64,000 nucleotides of DNA, from NCBI GenBank assembly GCA_022835595.1, contig BQUP01000002.1, positions 1 through 64,000 on the forward strand. Direction: 5' to 3'. The stretch's first letter is position 1. Each line of letters opens with the position of its first letter. This DNA comes from Cystobasidium ongulense (taxonomy: Eukaryota; Basidiomycota; Cystobasidiomycetes; Cystobasidiales; Cystobasidiaceae). A program made the translations under genes and the position numbers. Below, piece by piece: positions 59,089 to 64,000 of this stretch. A model generated the notes under the pieces. It saw only the letters and a program-made list of their open reading frames with translations, was not told the DNA's origin and made no database searches.

Positions 59089-60244
59089 CTAGTCTACTCT
59101 GCAGCCCTCTACAACAAATTTGCGGACTTGCATCTTCGGATGGGGAGTTTTAGACCAATCAAGCTTTCCAGCCCTAGCGGTAAAAAAGGTTCTTTCAGTC
59201 CCGCCTAGACATACACAGAGGGTATCCTTTATTGACTCACCAGTCCTGATCTTCTGCCGTCGACCAAGGTCCGAATCGTATAGGTAGAGGACCAGCAGGG
59301 AACCGATCAGACTTTCGCAGGAACTGCACTCTTTCCTGATCATGGACGGTCCAGAGTACGAGGTCGGGCTGCCATGCGAGCTCGTAGCCTTGCCATGCGG
59401 TAGAGTCATAGCTAGGGTAGTGATAGTAGTACTCCGAACCAGCTTGCTCGACCGTCTCGTGTCTGAGATCTTGTTTAACGTCTTTACCGGCACCATTCTT
59501 CTTCAACCTGACTCCATTCTTCCAGAGCGGTAGCTGGAAAGTGTTTCCGGCAACTTCTAGGTCAATCTGTACAGACGAAAAAAGGTTGGTCAGAGCCTGT
59601 TCATGGACTGATTACGATCGGAGCTAACCTCGTCACCAGTCTTGCCTTCGCCTTTGAAAATAAATGCGTTGACAATGCCACCAGCACCGGAGGTCTTCAT
59701 CTCGACTTGCACTTTCAATGGGGCTACCCAGCTAATTGGAGAAAACAGAGAGAGAAAGTCAGACCGGGGCACACCTTCTCCAGCTCATACATGCAGGTAA
59801 GACTTACTGGCGTCGAGAAGCGATGACTATGCCACCGGTGTCCGTCTTCGTGATTGTTGCGAAGAACGCCAGCCGATCAGCTTGCAATTTCGTCGATACT
59901 GACACTTGTGCTAAACTTACCATGTCGCGGTCGAGGGTGAGAGTCATCCCACCTTTGTCAGTCGATACGCCCTTGGCGCCAGTCTCGATGATCCAATCAC
60001 CATCTTGGAATGTGGTGAAGTCATCTTCGAAGCGGGTCCAAGTTCCGCCATTTGGACAAGTGTGGTATGCGTAAGGCTTGGACTTTGTATAACCAGGGGA
60101 GGACTTGTCGGTAGTGGGAACCGATGGGACGGATTGGTCTTGACCCGCAAGCCCGCCAAGTAGAGCAACAGGAGCGGCAGAGACGCGATGAGAAAGAGTG
60201 AGAGTCGCGAGGGTAGTGGAGGTAGCGAGAGTTTGCCAAAGCAT
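59089..60244 (-). CDS. secreted GH16-like protein, copy 2
   Basis: Four exons (60244-59808, 59731-59629, 59566-59241, 59173-59089) encode 316 residues. The N-terminus MLWQTLATSTTLATLTLSHRVSA is a signal peptide. The domain runs from CPNGGTWTRFEDDF and DGDWIIETGAKGVS, through RRHWVAPLKVQVEMKTSGAG, to the motif DEIDLEVAG (E-x-D-x-E as in Crh-type GH16 enzymes), split by an intron exactly after DE. Then come FQLPLWKNG, GYELAWQPDLVLWTVHD, GPLPIRFGPW and VEGC. No GPI signal is seen. A secreted beta-glucan hydrolase or transglycosylase is the best guess; substrate is not known. Confidence 0.8.
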
Positions 60245-60596
60245 GCTGTAGATGAAGTGATTCGTACGATTGTCTTGCTCAGGGAAGCCGAAGTGTGCAC
60301 AGTTGGGTGCGCGGCTTTGTTGGTGTTGCAAGGCAGAGAGACGCAGAACACTCGCTTGTTTTGCAAGGGCAACGACGTTGCAGGTATTTTCATTTCTGCG
60401 TTGGCTGCACATTGCAGACAGCCCTTAGTGGAACGCGGAAGGCATTTTCGCTTGGGATTCGAGTCCATACTTCGGCCAACACTGGAATGTGAGTAAGCAA
60501 CGCTTGTGCTTGCTGGGCTGATATTACTCAGCCATCGGGGAATAATCTCGCTGAATATCCGATACTTTGCGGTGTGGTGCAATACTGCTGAGCAGC
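60245..60596. other. intergenic, no gene seen
   Basis: These 352 nt hold the promoter of GH16-like copy 2 and the 3' flank of the MetRS gene. Open frames here are extensions of neighbouring genes in other phases and lack features. Confidence 0.45.
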
Positions 60597-62664
60597 CTAT
60601 GACTGATAGGCTTCCACAGCCTCCAGGCGTGGAAACACTGGATTCCGCGGACCATGGCTTGTTACGGTATCCAGGATCATGCGCATTCCAGTGATCGTGT
60701 GATCATCTTGGACCTCGGGCCAAGAAGGCTCTTGAGTGTACCCTAGTCCAGCGAGCAGTTCCTTCGATGCGCTTGGAATGACAGGGCTCAGCAGAATGGC
60801 GGATTTCCGGAGGCCTTCGATCGAATGCGATAGCACGCTTGCAAGCTCTGAAGGATTGTCCATCTTCCACGGTTCCTTGAGGGCAATGAGAGCGTTTACC
60901 TGCAGTATTAGACGTCAGATACTGCCCGCAGTCTAGGTAGTGACGGTACCCAAACCTTAGCTAGGCAGGTCAAAACAGATCCTATGGCTCCCGAAATATC
61001 GGAGTCTTGCATTTGCTTGTGATACATGGCTGAAAGGCCGTCAATACACTTGTACTATGTGACACGAGCGCTGTAGAACAACGAGCTAACTTACTGGGCA
61101 GTGATTGCACGTAATCGCGTAGATCTATCACTTCCTTGTCGGCGGTGGTTGCAATGTCTCGGACTACATCGACGGAACTGGTCATTTTACGGAGCATGGC
61201 TTTCGATTGAAGCCTCTGCAGCATGTTTCCAGCTTGGCCTGCCAGGAACTTCCGATAGTCTCGAGCTACTCGCTCCGGCGCAAAGTCTAAAGGGGCGAGA
61301 GCACAAGCCTGTCAGTCTCAAAGTCGCATGAGGTGAGTCAGAGACAGCTTACCCGAATCAGAAGCGAGACCACCTTTGCTCATCAAGAAGAAGCGAACAC
61401 CGTCCGGTGTGAAGTCTTTGAGAGCTTGGAATGGATTTACGACATTGCCTCTAGATTTTGACATCTTAAAATTGCCCATTGTCCAGTGCGCATGCGCTAA
61501 AATCTGCTTTGGTAGGGGAAGGTCGAGAGCCATCAGAATAGCTGGCCAGTAGACTGCGTGAAAGCGGATGATGTCCTTTCCGATGACGTGAGTATTCGCT
61601 GGCCATAGGTAATTCCTGTCATCTGGATAGCCAGTATATGAAAGATAGTTCAACAGAGCATCCATCCAAACGTATATTGTGTGCGAAGGATCGTCTGGTA
61701 CCTCGATACCCCATTGAAGGCGGGAGCGCGGACGTGAGATGGACAGGTCACCCAAGTCGCCAGCTTGTAGGTACGAAAGAACCTCGTTGTAGCGAGCCGA
61801 AGGTCGAATGACTGAGGGATTGTCTTTCAGCCATTGAAGTAATGGCTTCTGGAACTTGCTGAGTTTGAACATGTAGTTCTCCTCGGCCGTCCACTCAACA
61901 GGTTGACTTGATTCAATAGCGACCTGAGGGAATGATTCAGCGATAGCCTGGCGACGATTGATGGATTACAAGTCACCTTGAATGGTCCATCGGGCCCTTG
62001 CTCGTCTCGTATCTGGCTGTTTGTATAGTATGCTTCATCTGAAACCGAATACCAGCCTTCGTAACTGGCTTTGTAGATCAAGCCCTTCTCTTGAAGCCGC
62101 CGCTACGAGTATAATGTCAGATAGCTGGCTGAAAGCAAGACGCCTCAGATAGCGAAGACCTACCCAAACGTCCTGAACCACCTTCACGTGCTGTGGGTTT
62201 GTAGTCCGGTAGAAGACATCGTAGTCGACATTTGCAGCCCGAGCAAGAGCTTCGAATCGTTGGCTAACGCGGTCACACAGCACCGCAGGAGTAACTCCTT
62301 GACCTTGTGCAGCTTTCTGGATCTTCATACCATGCTCGTCCGTGCCTGTCAGCAAAACAGGCTTTGGTTCGTGTTCTCCATAGCGCAAGTGGCGGTAACG
62401 CTTCAAAACATCGGCGAGCACGAGCGAATGAAGATGGCCAATGTGTGGTTCTGTGGAGAAGGCGAGATCAGCATCCATGTAAAGTCGTACTTGAAAGCGT
62501 TGAGACGGACCGGCGTTCACGTAGAATATGGGAGTAGTCACATAGTATGGCTTCTGTAGAGCCTGTGGAACTGCATGAAAGCTGCGAGCGAATCGCAATC
62601 TTGCTGAAAAGCCAGACACTGGCTCTGCAGGCCATATCAGAGGTAGACGGCGTGGATACAGCAT
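60597..62664 (-). CDS. MSM1: methionyl-tRNA synthetase, mitochondrial type
   Basis: Seven exons (62664-62511, 62450-62164, 62102-61977, 61923-61353, 61286-61095, 61029-60956, 60899-60597) encode 568 residues. The enzyme charges tRNA-Met for organelle translation. The N-terminus is rich in Arg and Ser ([16 protein letters not shown]), fitting a mitochondrial presequence. Catalytic signatures are complete: [21 protein letters not shown] (HIGH motif PHIGH, joined over the first intron), [43 protein letters not shown] and [12 protein letters not shown]. No zinc-knuckle cysteines appear in the connective peptide, as in mitochondrial and some bacterial forms. An anticodon-binding helical domain forms the C-terminus. 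Confidence 0.93.
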
Positions 62665-63289
62665 CTCGTAGATTCTAGCTGCGGCGAGTGATAAATAAAA
62701 GTCAACACAGCTCTCGGAGGTCAAAAGCTACAGCGCGTGATCGGCTTGCTGTTGCCTTCCTACCACCCGCGAACCAACCTCTGTTCAGCTGAAGCCCTCA
62801 AGCCATGTAGCATACTACTAAGAAATGACACTCCATCAAGTGCTGTGTGTAGCGACCTACGTTCGCTCCCACAAACGTCAAGGCCCGCCAGTCTCTGCGA
62901 AATTTGCACCAGAATCGACTTTTCCCGCATCCCGCAAAACATCAAGATGCCAACCTTGCTCCCAAAGCGTTCATTGCATAAAGAGCCAGACAAACTCCAT
63001 CCACCGACAAGCTCTCATAGGCCGAATTGAGCTGCCTCGAGCAGACCCGTTGCTTTCGAGCGACACCACCCTCATTTTCAGCCACTAGCTTCAGTCGAAG
63101 AACAAGCTTTATAGCGGGTATGCTATTTGGTTCTGTATCCTGCTCTCCGTAGCAAATTTTAGGTGGATACACGAATCACTCTAACATGCCTATATTGTAC
63201 ATTATGACTACATTCTTGCGAACGTATTTATGCAATGCACTTGAATTATCGTACTTTATGAGAATGGCTACAAGCTCCCCCAATCACGA
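62665..63289. other. intergenic, no gene seen
   Basis: These 625 nt lie between DNA ligase I and MetRS, both on the minus strand. Plus-strand frames around 62737-63088 (up to about 97 codons) overlap in two phases, begin with weak starts and have no domain. I see nothing that supports a gene. Confidence 0.45.
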
Positions 63290-64000
63290 CTAGAATCCCG
63301 AGAAATCTTGTTCCGTCTCCGTTGCTGCTGTCGGTGCTGCTGGTCCAGCTTTGGGCTGCTGATGACCCTCGCTCTGCCGCTGGTATGCATCTGCCAGATC
63401 TTGAGGCGTAGCTACGGATATGCAAGCTTACTACTCGTGGAACTCGCAAAGTCAAAGGTATGTATTGACTCACTAGCTTGCTCAATCGACTTGTCCTCTC
63501 TGACTTTGATGAAACGAGGAAATCGCAAACTCAGACCCCGTTCAGCCGATACTAGACCAGCCGCTGCCGTGTAGACTGGCGAAAGGGTGAGATCCGCCCC
63601 GCGAATTTCCCAGACCTATGAACATCGCGCTTAGTGTGCGTTCTACCATTTGCTGATGGTTATGACAATTACTTCACTAGGCTCCCACCAGACTTCGGGT
63701 CGAAGACCTGATTCTGCAGGTATTTTCAGGGACCGTGAGCAGGTATCACTACCCTCTGGGTATTTCTCATTGAGTTGCCTACGACGCGAGAGGAAGGTCA
63801 GTACCAACATGGGGGTCAAGCCCGTACCAAGTCCTCACTTGTAGAACGCATCTGTAAATCCCGATATACACTGTCGAAAAGGTCAGCTCCTTTCTCTCGT
63901 TGAACTCATTATGGCAAACCCACTTTGCATAAAGCTTGAAAAGTTTCGGTATCAGGATCATACACTGCCAAAAGGATAGGGCTCCACCACCCAGCTTTGC
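63290..64000 (-). CDS. CDC9: DNA ligase I, C-terminal part
   Basis: The C-terminal end of an ATP-dependent replicative DNA ligase; the gene continues past the right edge. Five exons are visible: 64000-63924, 63870-63839, 63778-63673, 63615-63474 and 63411-63290. The joined sequence has [50 protein letters not shown], then [24 protein letters not shown] and a Gln/Ala-rich tail. These match the OB-fold domain of DNA ligase I, which seals Okazaki fragments in the nucleus. The nucleotidyltransferase domain with the catalytic Lys lies outside the window. Confidence 0.92.

Noticed and set aside
62737-63088. Plus-strand open frames between DNA ligase I and MetRS
   Set aside because: Two phases are open over the same bases, starts are weak, and no motif is present; the stretch is best explained as flanking sequence.
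1-64000. Mobile elements, virus-like elements, CRISPR arrays or bacterial operons
   Set aside because: No transposase, reverse transcriptase, integrase or capsid-like frame, no terminal repeats and no regular spacer arrays were seen; the intron-rich genes are eukaryotic.

Overview
The window looks like nuclear DNA of a fungus, most likely a basidiomycete. Genes are close together on both strands. Nearly every gene is split by short GT-AG introns, mostly about 50-120 nt and one to six per gene. The set contains fungal-specific products: Zn(II)2Cys6 factor, SAGA Spt8, Rxt3, CreC-type WD protein, Ste11-type MAPKKK, secreted polysaccharide lyase and GH16-like enzymes. I cannot name the genus. All exon joins were found by hand from splice consensus, frame continuity and remembered family motifs; totals divide by three in every complete model.

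Layout. 1-5.9 kb: a partial gene, ESCRT-II VPS25, SRP receptor beta, and a Dcr2-like metallophosphatase. 6.3-12.3 kb: an ADF-H/coiled-coil/PH protein, a class I lysine-type methyltransferase, an IAH1-type SGNH esterase and an MCP1-like mitochondrial membrane protein. 12.7-18 kb: cell-surface block with a GPI-anchored PL14-type lyase and a Ser/Thr-rich single-pass membrane protein. 18.7-28.2 kb: SF3b p14, CreC/WDR20-like WD protein, SCAP (sterol sensor for SREBP), PEX12 and a cupin protein. 29.1-31 kb has no convincing gene. 31-40.6 kb: a large GT31 glycosyltransferase, a second gene-poor stretch, a zinc-cluster factor and an INP54-like inositol 5-phosphatase. 40.6-50.3 kb: RXT3, a small membrane protein, SPT8 and V-ATPase subunit D. 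50.6-57 kb: a Ste11-type MAPKKK and the GID E3 subunit RMD5. 57.3-60.2 kb: tandem secreted GH16-like paralogues. 60.6-64 kb: mitochondrial methionyl-tRNA synthetase and the C-terminal end of DNA ligase I.

Most genes are unrelated housekeeping functions. Five head-to-head pairs share short intergenic spaces (SRPRB/DCR2, IAH1/MCP1, SCAP/PEX12, RXT3/orphan, SPT8/VMA8), which suggests shared promoters. I saw no tRNA or rRNA gene, no transposon, no CRISPR array and no virus-like element. No new multi-gene system is evident. The most unusual items are a 4-nt micro-exon in SF3b p14, three very short exons opening V-ATPase subunit D, the ADF-H plus PH domain fusion, and the GH16-like pair in which one copy has lost an internal block.
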